DNA of 64,000 bases, from NCBI RefSeq assembly GCF_012277275.1, contig NZ_CP051155.1:2294001-2358000 (forward strand), in the 5' to 3' direction. How positions within the stretch are numbered: position 1 is the first letter of the stretch; every line of letters begins with the position of its first letter. Positions 34,836 to 43,239 of the stretch are shown piece after piece. The position numbers were made by a program, and so were the translations under genes. The notes under the pieces were generated by a model. That model saw nothing but the letters and a program-made list of their open reading frames with translations. It was not told the DNA's origin and did no database searches. Source of the DNA: Gephyromycinifex aptenodytis (GTDB lineage: Bacteria > Actinomycetota > Actinomycetes > Actinomycetales > Dermatophilaceae).

Positions 34836-35980
34836 TTCGGTCCCTGGAAGTACCACTTGGCGTTCGGGTACTGGCGCCGAATGGCGCTAAAAGGACGGTC
34901 CACTGTGTCGCTCGTGTGATAGGTGAGGTAAAGCTCACCCTTACTGTCCTTCTTCGTGATGAACATGGAGTGGTTGATTTCTCCCTTCCCCGCTAGATCA
35001 CCCTGAACGACATCTCCGACAGACAGGCTTGTCAGCTTGCCCTTAGCGACGACCCTGTTTGATCCGCCCCTGGCGTACTCGTGGAACTTTTGCGCCCAGG
35101 TCCAGCTGTGGCTCGGGCGCGCGGTGACTCCCCACTTGTAGTATCAGTCCTTGGTGCTGGTCCGGTTAGATCCATGCATGGACCAGCCGCCATGACGCAT
35201 GATCTGGGAGATGAAATTGGTGCAGTCGTTGTCGAAGGTGTGGTAGGACGAGTTGTGCGATTTGGCGTACTTCCTTGCATATTCCACGCCTTTGGATCGG
35301 TTGAAGTAAGCGGCGGCAGCACGCGGTGACATGTGCTGCGCATCTTCAGAGGAAGTAGCTCCTACCTCAGCATCGCGAACATCATCCGAGGGTGTTGCGA
35401 GCGGTCCGGTCGTGGCGCTCGGTCCCGCAGCCGCAGCTTCGATGACATCTTCCATCCCTGCCTGAGCGGGTTCTTCCGTGACGCTGCGGGTCTTCGCCTC
35501 TTGACCCTGCACCTCGTCTTCGGTCAGGACCCAGCGTCCGTTCTCAGCAGCAAATCGTGCGGTGCGGTCTGTCGCGGCCTCCATGGTCGCGGGCGCCCCC
35601 TCTGAAACTGCGGCAGCGCTGCGATTGAGAACCGTGTCGATCCGATACTTGACCTCGGCATTTCCGTTCGAGGTTTTCACCTGCGTGACCTTTACAGCAA
35701 CCTTGGATGCCGTGAAGGTGTCGATGTCTTGGTCGCGCTCGGCTGTGGCGCGAATCGAAGCGATCTCCTTGGCTGCCTGGTCCTCCATAGGGCGGGACAG
35801 GTTCTTCGGCGTCGCTGGCAGCGACTGCTTGACCACCATGGCCTTGGCGCGAGCTTCGTTGAGGTTGGTGATGCTGATTTTCGCTGTCCCTGGGTCCCAC
35901 GGAACGGTGGGCGCTGGCGCTACCTGTGGGGCCGTGCCGGCCAGTAGTAGCGAGGCGGATGCGATGACTGCACACTTCAT
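34832..35980 (-). pseudogene. Secreted amidase-domain protein (Amidase_6 type), interrupted by one TGA
   Basis: Full frame 382 codons from ATG 35980 (GGGGAG upstream) to TGA 34832. N-terminal signal-like segment (about 1-22), a long charged region, then the amidase domain from about 225: AAAYFNRSKGVEYARKYAKS, then a FDNDCTNFISQ motif with the catalytic-type Cys. Codon 279 (35144-35146) is TGA, between STKD and YYKWGVTARPSHSWT. The frame continues without fault for 103 more codons that look like the rest of the domain (SLSVGDVVQGD, NHSMFITKK). A TGG to TGA change of a Trp is the simplest explanation. As written, the product would end mid-domain at 278 residues. Confidence 0.78.
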
Positions 35981-35996
35981 GACAGCTCCCCTGTTG

Positions 35997-36023
35997 TGAG
36001 ACGCACCCCTGTGTCACGTCTCA
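35997..36023. promoter_or_regulatory. Inverted repeat in the leader of the amidase operon
   Basis: TGAGACG (35997-36003) pairs with CGTCTCA (36017-36023) across 13 bases, 17 bases before the amidase-gene start (minus). It could be an operator or a leader hairpin. Confidence 0.4.
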
Positions 36024-36180
36024 TGAGCACATCAGAACATGCGTGGGCATACCCCCGGTGGGTGATATTCCTCACTAGCTGAACCTTGGAACGCCAGTCG
36101 CCCTCCGTTGGGCTAAAATACGGACGCGGTGTGGTGTGGGCACATCCTCTTCCCGGCACGTCTGGACCCTGGATGCCGAT

Positions 36181-36245
36181 GCGTCGGGGTGTTAGGCGGA
36201 GGATTCACTGGGTCACAGATGCCGCTGTCCGCCGTGCCCCGACGC
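36181..36245. other. Long two-part inverted repeat beside the relaxase gene; remainder of 324-base spacer
   Basis: GCGTCGGGG (36181-36189) and GGCGGA (36195-36200) pair with TCCGCC (36228-36233) and CCCCGACGC (36237-36245), separated by unpaired stretches of 5, 27 and 3 bases. It lies 59 bases past the relaxase stop. Relaxase genes often adjoin their transfer origin, so this is a candidate oriT; a terminator is the alternative. The rest of 35981-36304 contains no gene I can support. Confidence 0.4.
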
Positions 36246-36304
36246 GTTCTTTCGGAACGTTAGTAGCTCGGTTTTCCGACCAGACGCTGTCTGTCCGGAT
36301 TCGG

Positions 36305-39300
36305 TTACAGGCCCAGTCCTGGCCCGTTGTGGCTCCTGCCGCCCCAGCCGGGCCCGTGGTGGTGGGCGCCGCTGCGGCCCGGCCCGTCGTAGCCGTACTC
36401 CGTGATGGTGGACGTTGGCTCGTTCTCGAGTTTCTCGAGCTCCTGCGCGAGAAGCTTGCTCGTCTCGGCGATGTACTCGCTCAGGTCGCCCGGGAACGAT
36501 GGGGCGACACTGCGCACGGCGCGCACGGCTTCCTCGTCGATAGGTGCCCGGCCGCCCGTCTGGTCCCCGTCGAGAGCCGCCCGCTTCTCAGCGGCGCGAG
36601 CCTTGATCTGCTCGGCCACACTGAGCGACTGCTGACCGTCGCCTCGCGGGGCGCGTTCGAGTACAGCCCGCTCGGTGCCGCGTGCACGGCGCTGCTCTGC
36701 CTGGGCGCGGATGTACGCCCGGGACCGACTCATCCGCTCGGCCTGTTCCTGCTCGGCGGCGAGCACGCGACCAGCCGGGGTGGTTCGCCCGAGCTCGGCA
36801 TGCTCCACGGCAGCCTCCATCCCGTACTCGGTGGCCTGACGTGCGGCCTCATCTCGCACCGCTCGCCGCAACACGGTGTGAGCTGCGTGGTCACGACGGT
36901 CCCGCCCGACGATGTCGGCCAGCCGGTCAGCGGCCTGGTCCGGTGTCCCGACCCACCGCTCGACGCTCTCACCGTCCACGAACGCATCACTCGCGTCAGC
37001 GTGGGCGCGGCTCGCGCCGACCTCGACCGCGGCCGTCGCGTCGTCGATGACGTAGACCCGGTTCGATTCCCGACCACGGGTCAGACCCACGTACGCCGCG
37101 GACCGGTCCGTACGCCCGGCATCGAACAGGGCATGCGCGCTGCTCACGGTCGCGCCCTGCGCGGAGTGGATCGTCACGCCGTACCCGAGCCGGGCGTGCT
37201 CACCCAGGTAGCGCCCCGGGAGCGTGACCCGCTCACCGTCCTGGTCCCCACCCAGACGGCGCACACGGGCGTCGCCGCGCTCGTCGATGGCTTCCACGAC
37301 CCACCGGTTCGACGTACGCACCGGCGCGCCACGGCTCGTGACCAGCGAATAGTCGTTGCGGCGCGTCACCAGCACGTCACCGACGTAGGCCCGCTCACCC
37401 GGCCCAGGGTGGGAGGCGTCCCCGAGCACGACCGACCCCTGACTGGGGTCCACGGTCCCGGACTCAATGAGCCAGGCCTGAGCCCGCGCAGACAACCCTT
37501 CGGCGACCTCCCACGTGGGCGCCATGAGCAGCGAGTCCCTGCCGGACTCCATGTCAGCGCTCCACCCGGCCCACGCCGCCTCCACCATGGACGCACTCGA
37601 CCCCACGGCCAGACGGTCGTTCTCCCGGTACCACTCCACGGCGGCCCCGACCTCGGAGGCTTCACCATCACGCACGGCCAACGTCGCGGCCCGCTCGGCC
37701 TCGTCACGCTGCCGCCACACCTGCTCCAACTCCACGGTGTCGGGCAGCGACTCGGCCAACAGCCCGAGCAACCCCCCGGCCGTACCCGGTGCCTGGAGTT
37801 GGGCCGGGTCACCGACCAGGACCATGCGCGCCCCATCGGTCTCGGCCTGCTCTATGAGCCGCGCGAGATCGGCAGACCCGATCATCCCGGCCTCGTCCAC
37901 CACGACCACGGTCCCCGGCGCCCACACGTGCGCCTGCCGGTTCGCCTGCCCCAACGCGGTCGCGACCGTCGCCGCCGCCGACGCCACACCCTCACCGACC
38001 ATCACGTCGGCAGCCGCGCCCGTCGGGGCCAGCGCGACGACCTCGTGCCCACCGGCCTCCCACGCCCGCCGCGCGGCGTGCAGCGAATGAGTCTTGCCCG
38101 CACCGGCCGGTGCCACCAGCACCGACGCCCGCGACGGGGAGGACACCAGAGCACGAACGGCCCTCTCCTGCTCCCCCGACAGACCCGTCGCCACGACCCA
38201 ACGCTCATCCACGCCCAGGTCAGCGACCGCGCCCGCACGACCCACGGCACCCGCCTCACGCTCGATCGTGCCCGTGGTCGTCCACCGCGCGGTCCCCTCC
38301 CGATCGCTCAGGGGCCGGCGCTCGGCATCCATCATGACCAGCCCGTCCCGCCGCGCGATCGTCCGCGCCGGCGCCTCCAGGCTGATCGCCTCACCGATCG
38401 TCTCCTCCGCCAACGCCTCGACCCGCTCCACCAGCGTCGCCGGGTCGGCATCCGGCGGCATCAACGACGCGATGACCTCCACCGCATCGGCGCGGGTCCA
38501 CGTCGAACGACGCGCAGCCAGCTCATCCAGCACGGTCCTCGGGATCGGCTCGGCATCCCGCTGCCCCAGCTCACCCTCCGCGGCCACGTGCGGCCCGTAC
38601 ACGCCCCGCAGGTCCACGCCCCGCGCACGCTCATCGGCCATCCACTGCACCCGCAGCTCGGTCGTGCTCTTGCCCGTCTCCTTGGCGCTACGGGTGGCCT
38701 TCTGCGCCGCCTGCTGAGCCGCTGCCGTGGACCTCACGCCCTGCTCGGACAACCACGCGTCGATCTGGCTATGCCGCTGACTCCACGCCTCGATATCGGC
38801 CCGCTTCACGTTCGCCAGCTCCGACAACCCCGTAGCCGGGTCCACCCACTGCCACGCCACCCCCAGCGACCTCGTCAGCTCGGCCCGCAGCGCCGCCTGG
38901 TAGACCGTCCCCGCCGCCCGCAGCTCGTGCATCAGCGACGTCCCGTCGATCGTCTTCCACGACCCATCCGGCGCCAACACCTTGTTCGAGACCAACACGT
39001 GCGTGTGCAGGTGCGGATCCTGCGCACGGCTCGTGCGGTGGTCGTACCGCACCCCGGCCAACCCGTCCGCCCGCACCACACCCACGCCCTCGACACCCGG
39101 CACCCGCTGACGCGTGTACGTCGCGTGCTCCCCCAAATACGCCAACGCGGCATCCGTCGCGGCCTCATGCGCCGCCGCCACCGCCTCGTGCTCGCTGCGC
39201 GACCCCAACGCCCACAACAACGACACCGACTTCGGAGCCGAGACCGTCAAGTCCCACCCGTGCAACCCGTCCTCGCGGACCTTCGCCCCCAACACCTCAC

Positions 39301-39370
39301 CCGAGGGAGCCGTCGGCCGCTGCGAAAACCACGCCTCGACATCCTCGCGGGACACCTCCTGCCCCGCCAC
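36305..39370 (-). CDS. MobF-type relaxase/helicase (TraA/TrwC-like), N-terminus missing
   Basis: 1021 residues from GTG 39370. The relaxase domain keeps motif II (WDLTVSAPKSVSLLWALG, D40) and the metal-binding histidines H111, H122 and H124 in HRTSRAQDPHLHTH. A RecD-like helicase follows: Walker A APAGAGKTH, VVVDEAGMIG, GDPAQLQAPG and TIHSAQGATVSSAHALF near the C-terminus. The first roughly 50-60 residues of the family, with the nicking tyrosine(s), are absent. The frame stays open upstream and reads HLPGGQVAGDTAARLGVV, family-like sequence, until about 39420, where it runs into the Ala/Lys-rich gene. So the gene is 5'-truncated and unlikely to nick DNA. Confidence 0.82.
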   Translation of the reverse strand: MAGQEVSREDVEAWFSQRPTAPSGEVLGAKVREDGLHGWDLTVSAPKSVSLLWALGSRSEHEAVAAAHEAATDAALAYLGEHATYTRQRVPGVEGVGVVRADGLAGVRYDHRTSRAQDPHLHTHVLVSNKVLAPDGSWKTIDGTSLMHELRAAGTVYQAALRAELTRSLGVAWQWVDPATGLSELANVKRADIEAWSQRHSQIDAWLSEQGVRSTAAAQQAAQKATRSAKETGKSTTELRVQWMADERARGVDLRGVYGPHVAAEGELGQRDAEPIPRTVLDELAARRSTWTRADAVEVIASLMPPDADPATLVERVEALAEETIGEAISLEAPARTIARRDGLVMMDAERRPLSDREGTARWTTTGTIEREAGAVGRAGAVADLGVDERWVVATGLSGEQERAVRALVSSPSRASVLVAPAGAGKTHSLHAARRAWEAGGHEVVALAPTGAAADVMVGEGVASAAATVATALGQANRQAHVWAPGTVVVVDEAGMIGSADLARLIEQAETDGARMVLVGDPAQLQAPGTAGGLLGLLAESLPDTVELEQVWRQRDEAERAATLAVRDGEASEVGAAVEWYRENDRLAVGSSASMVEAAWAGWSADMESGRDSLLMAPTWEVAEGLSARAQAWLIESGTVDPSQGSVVLGDASHPGPGERAYVGDVLVTRRNDYSLVTSRGAPVRTSNRWVVEAIDERGDARVRRLGGDQDGERVTLPGRYLGEHARLGYGVTIHSAQGATVSSAHALFDAGRTDRSAAYVGLTRGRESNRVYVIDDATAAVEVGASRAHADASDAFVDGESVERWVGTPDQAADRLADIVGRDRRDHAAHTVLRRAVRDEAARQATEYGMEAAVEHAELGRTTPAGRVLAAEQEQAERMSRSRAYIRAQAEQRRARGTERAVLERAPRGDGQQSLSVAEQIKARAAEKRAALDGDQTGGRAPIDEEAVRAVRSVAPSFPGDLSEYIAETSKLLAQELEKLENEPTSTITEYGYDGPGRSGAHHHGPGWGGRSHNGPGLGL

Positions 39371-39424
39371 AACCCCCAGACGCGCCGCCGTATCTCCCGC
39401 GACCTGCCCACCGGGGAGGTGGGG

Positions 39425-40407
39425 GCTGTGGCGTTCTCCGGTTGCCCGACCTGGGATGCGAGGTGCTCGCTGGCCTGTGCGGCAGCCTCGAGAGTCTTAC
39501 TCGCCGAGGTCGCCAACCCCTTCGCTTGGGACTTGGTGGCAGCGGCGCGTGTACGGGCCGTTGTGGCGGCGCGCTTGGTGGCGGCCTTGGCTGAAGCGGC
39601 CGTAGTCTGCGCGCCGGAGCTGACCTCCTGCTCGACCCGGTCGATGGCCTCGCCGACCGTCTCGACCACGTCGGCCTCCACCGCGGTGAGGGCGTCTTGG
39701 GCTGCCTCGGTGCTCTTCTTGGCTCCCTTGCGGGTGACGGTCACCAGCGACTTGCCACGCGAGACGGTGGCGCGTCCCTGATCGAACAGCTCTGCCACGG
39801 CCTCGTCGTGGCTGACCCGTTCCACCAGGTTGCGGCCCCGGGCGGCGAGGTTGTCGAACTGTTCCTCGGCTTTCTCCGCTGTTTCCAACCCGCTCGAGAT
39901 GACGTCGTTAGGCAGAGACACAACGCGCCCGGAGATCCGCTTGAACTCGCCTACGACGCTGCGGGAGGTGAGTTCGGCTCGCAGCTCTTCCATCTGCTGC
40001 TGCATGAGCCGCAACCGTTCGATGGCCAGGTCGGTGATGCCGAGCATCGCGAAGCCGGAATCCAAAGCGGTGCGCCGCGCTTCGACAGCGAGCTTTCCCG
40101 CGTGGGTCTCGGCTTCCTGGCTGAGCTCATGGACCTTGACGCGGGCGGAGGTGGCCAACTGCGCGGGAGCGGCCGTCCTCTGCTTGGCAGGTGTCTTGGC
40201 CGCAGCGGTGCGTTTGCTCGCCTGCTTCTTGGCGGCGTTCTGCGAAGCCGCGCTGGTCTTCTTCGCCGCCTGCCTCTTAGTCGCAGTCTGCTTCTGCGCA
40301 GCGCTCTTCTTGGCGGCACTCTTGCGAGCGGTGCTGGTGGTGCCGGCGTCGGCGGTGCTCAGAGCCGGGGTGGTGGAGTTGGTGCTGTGGTCCGCGGTGG
40401 GGGACAT
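39425..40407 (-). pseudogene. 5' part of an Ala/Lys-rich coiled-coil protein (HbhA/phasin-like), cut by the insertion
   Basis: ATG 40407, with AGGAG 6 bases upstream. About 327 codons remain before the junction. Residues about 20-80 are a Lys/Ala/Thr/Gln-rich basic stretch (KSAAKKSAAQKQTATKRQAA). Then comes a helical coiled-coil region (about 90-250, e.g. LGITDLAIERLRLMQQQMEE), then a second Ala/Lys/Thr-rich part. The layout recalls heparin-binding haemagglutinin and phasin-like surface or granule proteins. The frame runs on into the relaxase gene to a stop at 39247, giving an Arg-rich nonsense tail. The proper C-terminus probably lies at 33549-33629. Confidence 0.72.
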
Positions 40408-40668
40408 GGCAGGCTCCTGGCGCACGGGGGTGCGATAGCGGGGAAGACGCATAGACCGCGCCCACCTTCATCTTGCTTGCTGGAGCAAGCACTCCGCAAA
40501 CCCTGGCATGCGTGAGGGTGGCCACATCTGGCAGTGGTGTGGGCCCTCGCCGTGCACGCCGCCCCGTCCACGCCCCCTCAGAGATGGGTGGGACTACCAG
40601 CGCACCGGCCTGACACGCACCTGGCAGACGCCAAACCGGCCGCGCCGACCTGTGCTCGCAGCGGCCGC

Positions 40669-41880
40669 TCACTCCTGGGTGCGGTAGCGCCCCAGTTCCG
40701 GCACGATGACAGCGGCGTCGCTCCAGGCCTCGGCGACTACGGCGCCGAGCCAACTACGCACCGCCGCGACCTGCTCATCGCTCAGCCCGCGAATGGCCTC
40801 CAGGTAGCCGACCCCGGCTTCGGCGGTAGCAGCGAAGGACTCCACCACCTGCATGTCCGGCGGGGTCTCGTTATGGCGCACCACCTCGATGAGGTCTTCG
40901 AGGCGATCCCGCACCACCATCTGGGTCTGGTCGCGTCCCGGCAGCTTGGCCACGAGCTTGCCCAGCCGGGAGCAGCGCTCCTTACGGGCCGCCGAAATCA
41001 CCTCGTGGGCCCCCTCAGCCACCAGTGGCCCGAGTTCCTGCGTCGCGAAGAAGTGAACGCGCACATGGCGATACCACTGCTCCAACGCGTTCAACTGGGC
41101 CAGATACCCCACGTTTTTGGCCAGGACCCGCACCAGGTTGCGGTAGTCGTCAGCGGCGAAGGGCCGGTTCATGCTCGGCGGGGCACCGACCAGGGTCAGG
41201 GTGTCCTCGGTGAGAACATCCCGGCGAATGACCGAGCCCGCACCGACCACCGTCCCGTAGGCGACCTCCACCGGGCCGACCGCCCCACCTTGGCCGCCCA
41301 GGAAGATGGGGCGTTGCCGCAGCAGCACGCCCCGAGGCACGTCGCCGAACAGTGACGGTGTGGTCTTGTCGCCGCTGGGTGTGAAGTTGAAGTGGATGTA
41401 AGAGGAGCCGATCTCACTGTGGTCGCTGCGGCTGGTGCCGCCGGCCATGAACGCATCGCAGAAGTTGATCAAGCTGCCGAGGGTGACGAACGGGAACAGA
41501 ATCGTCTGTTTCAATCCGACGCAGTGCGCGCCGCTGGCTTCTTCTTCCAACAGCGTCCCCTCGCGGACGTGGTGTCCCAGGCCGAGGTTGGCTCCTTGCA
41601 GGAACGTCGCCTTGGCGGCATAGCCACCCTTGAGTGCCACGTTCGGGCCCAACCGCACATCCTCAATCGTTACCGGGCCCTCTCGCCCGAGTTCGACACC
41701 GGCCGAGATGACGGTCGAGGCGCCGCGAATCCGGCATCCAGGATGGATGGTCACGCCGTTCCCGCTGATGCGTTCGACGTTGACCTCAGGGCCGATATCC
41801 AACGTCCATGGGTTCGGGATATCGACCCCCTTGTCGACGAGGCGTCGAACCTGGTCCATCCCACGCGGTTCCAACTGCAT
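40669..41880 (-). CDS. Left-handed beta-helix (hexapeptide repeat) protein, GlmU C-domain-like
   Basis: 403 residues from ATG 41880 (GGGAG upstream). The first half has hexapeptide-type turns (IHPGCRIRGASTVISAGVEL, LGPNVALKGGYAAKATFLQG) forming a left-handed beta helix as in sugar-nucleotide acyltransferases. The second half is helical and not recognised. There is no N-terminal pyrophosphorylase domain. A nucleotide-sugar acyltransferase role is possible but unproven. Divergent from the EspC-like gene. Confidence 0.65.
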   Translation of the reverse strand: MQLEPRGMDQVRRLVDKGVDIPNPWTLDIGPEVNVERISGNGVTIHPGCRIRGASTVISAGVELGREGPVTIEDVRLGPNVALKGGYAAKATFLQGANLGLGHHVREGTLLEEEASGAHCVGLKQTILFPFVTLGSLINFCDAFMAGGTSRSDHSEIGSSYIHFNFTPSGDKTTPSLFGDVPRGVLLRQRPIFLGGQGGAVGPVEVAYGTVVGAGSVIRRDVLTEDTLTLVGAPPSMNRPFAADDYRNLVRVLAKNVGYLAQLNALEQWYRHVRVHFFATQELGPLVAEGAHEVISAARKERCSRLGKLVAKLPGRDQTQMVVRDRLEDLIEVVRHNETPPDMQVVESFAATAEAGVGYLEAIRGLSDEQVAAVRSWLGAVVAEAWSDAAVIVPELGRYRTQE

Positions 41881-42004
41881 GAAGCACTCCCGGTCTGTGG
41901 CGAAGGGGCAAGTGCTGCGGCCCCCTCGCAGCGTACAAGCGCAGCGCCCACACCCTGTGGAAGTTCCCGGACCTCGCAGGACCGATCCTTCTACCGTGCG
42001 CGAT

Positions 42005-42355
42005 ATGACTGCTTTCTTCAGTGTGGACATCGGCGACTTGCACCACGCCGGCTCCCATCTGCGCGCTCAAGCCGACGTCGTTCACCGTCAACAACTGCCG
42101 CAAGCAGGCCCCGAGCACGGTGAGATCCAAAGCGGGGTAGCAGAATTCACCCAGTCCTGGGGTGCGCAACTGCGGGGGCTGGGCAAGGCGCTGACCAGCC
42201 TGGCCGCCAGCGTGGAGTCCATCGCTGAGGATGTCAGCGCCACCGATGTGAGCGCCGCGGCTGCCTGGCATGACGTGGGGTCGCACCTACCGAAGGTCGA
42301 GGCGGCACAGCTGCCCCGATCCGCGCCGCACCTGCGTGTGCCTGAGTCGGGCTGA
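42005..42355 (+). CDS. WXG100/EspC-like small helical protein
   Basis: 116 residues from ATG 42005 (GTG 41996 is an alternative). It is mostly helical with two helices around a WGAQLRGL segment, as in EspC or WXG100-like secreted proteins: FSVDIGDLHHAGSHLRAQAD, then FTQSWGAQLRGLGKALTSLA. No ESX ATPase or other type VII gene is in the window. It is followed 46 bases later by the NYN gene. Assignment is by helix pattern only. Confidence 0.5.
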   Translation: MTAFFSVDIGDLHHAGSHLRAQADVVHRQQLPQAGPEHGEIQSGVAEFTQSWGAQLRGLGKALTSLAASVESIAEDVSATDVSAAAAWHDVGSHLPKVEAAQLPRSAPHLRVPESG

Positions 42356-42401
42356 GGCTGCACCTTGTAGGGTCGGGCTAGCCCAGGCCGAGGAGGACCC
42401 T

Positions 42402-42959
42402 ATGGACGATGAACGAACCACGTACGTTCTCGTCGACGGTGAGAACATCGACGCCACGCTCGGCACCGGCATCCTCAACCGCAAACCCCGCTCAGACGAA
42501 CGCCCACGCTGGGATCGGGTACTGACCTTCGCCGAAGAGAAGTGGCAGCAGCCCGTCAAGGGCCTGTTCTTCCTCGCCGCCCACTACGAATTGCCGATGC
42601 CCTTCGTCCAGGCGCTCATCGCTCTCGGTTATCGTCCGGTGCCGCTGAGCGGTCGAGCCGACGAGAAGGTCGTCGACATCGCCATCCAGCGCACACTGGT
42701 GGAACTTCGCCGCCGCGAAGCCGATGTCATGCTCGTCAGCCACGATGGGGACTTCATCGAGCAACTCGCAGACATCTGCGACGGACGCGATGTCGCCGTC
42801 GTCGGCTTCGGAGAGTTCCGCAGTAGCGCCTACCGCGAGCTCGTTGAGCGCGGCCTTGAGTTCTACGACCTCGAGTACGAAGTGCAGGCCTTCACCGCCC
42901 GGCTACCGCGGGTGCGGATCATCCCGATCGAGGAGTTCGACCCGCTGGAGTTCCTGTAA
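42402..42959 (+). CDS. NYN-domain (PIN-like) ribonuclease-type protein
   Basis: 185 residues from ATG 42402, with AGGAGGACC upstream. The NYN core is clear: YVLVDGENID at the start, KVVDIAIQRTLVELRRREAD in the middle and MLVSHDGDFIEQLADI with the acidic residues. Members of the LabA/DUF88 group are metal-dependent RNases or RNA-processing factors. The C-terminus ends with an acidic IEEFDPLEFL tail. A hairpin terminator follows. Confidence 0.85.
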   Translation: MDDERTTYVLVDGENIDATLGTGILNRKPRSDERPRWDRVLTFAEEKWQQPVKGLFFLAAHYELPMPFVQALIALGYRPVPLSGRADEKVVDIAIQRTLVELRRREADVMLVSHDGDFIEQLADICDGRDVAVVGFGEFRSSAYRELVERGLEFYDLEYEVQAFTARLPRVRIIPIEEFDPLEFL

Positions 42960-42985
42960 CCCCAGGCGAGCTAACACTGGATGCG

Positions 42986-43005
42986 CCGGATGGTTAGCCA
43001 TCCGG
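42986..43005 (+). terminator. Terminator after the NYN gene
   Basis: CCGGATGG (42986-42993), loop TTAG, CCATCCGG (42998-43005), 27 bases after the stop. The rest of the 280-base gap to fadH shows no gene. Confidence 0.75.
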
Positions 43006-43239
43006 GTCTGTCGGGAAAGCATGTGCTCCGTGAATCGTGATTCTCGGGTTCATGGGTTGGTCGCCGCCCTCGGTAATCCACGTCGGACACCTGGCGCGCC
43101 GGGCCGCCTTGAGCTGGTGAGTTGTCCACACCGCCACGCGCCTCGCCGGTGAGGTGCATTCGGCACCTCGCAGTCCTGTTACCCGCCGGTATCGGGTGTT
43201 ACCGTCACCCGACGTGCCACGTGAGTCGAGGAGACAGCT

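Larger units (their letters stand above)
33630..39424. mobile_element. Plasmid-like segment inserted in an Ala/Lys-rich gene, truncated at both ends
   Basis: About 5.8 kb holding a MobF-type relaxase/helicase, a DNA-binding-like small protein, three predicted membrane or secreted proteins and a non-coding region with long inverted repeats. The genes at both edges are cut: a C-terminal fragment at 33635-33739 and a relaxase without N-terminus at about 39420. The part from 34430 to 36300 is visibly lower in G+C than the chromosome. No integrase, transposase, terminal inverted repeats or clear target duplication was seen, so this is a fragment rather than an intact ICE or plasmid. Boundaries are inferred from frame changes. 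Confidence 0.65.

Noticed and set aside
36050-36065. TACCCCCGGTGGGTGA as a CsoR-like box in the inserted segment
   Set aside because: Only one arm matches well, and there are no copper genes downstream; too weak to call.
36086-39781. 1231-codon open frame on the plus strand across the relaxase region
   Set aside because: It lies exactly antisense to the relaxase gene. Its translation is Arg/His/Pro-rich without domains, a usual shadow of high-GC codon bias.
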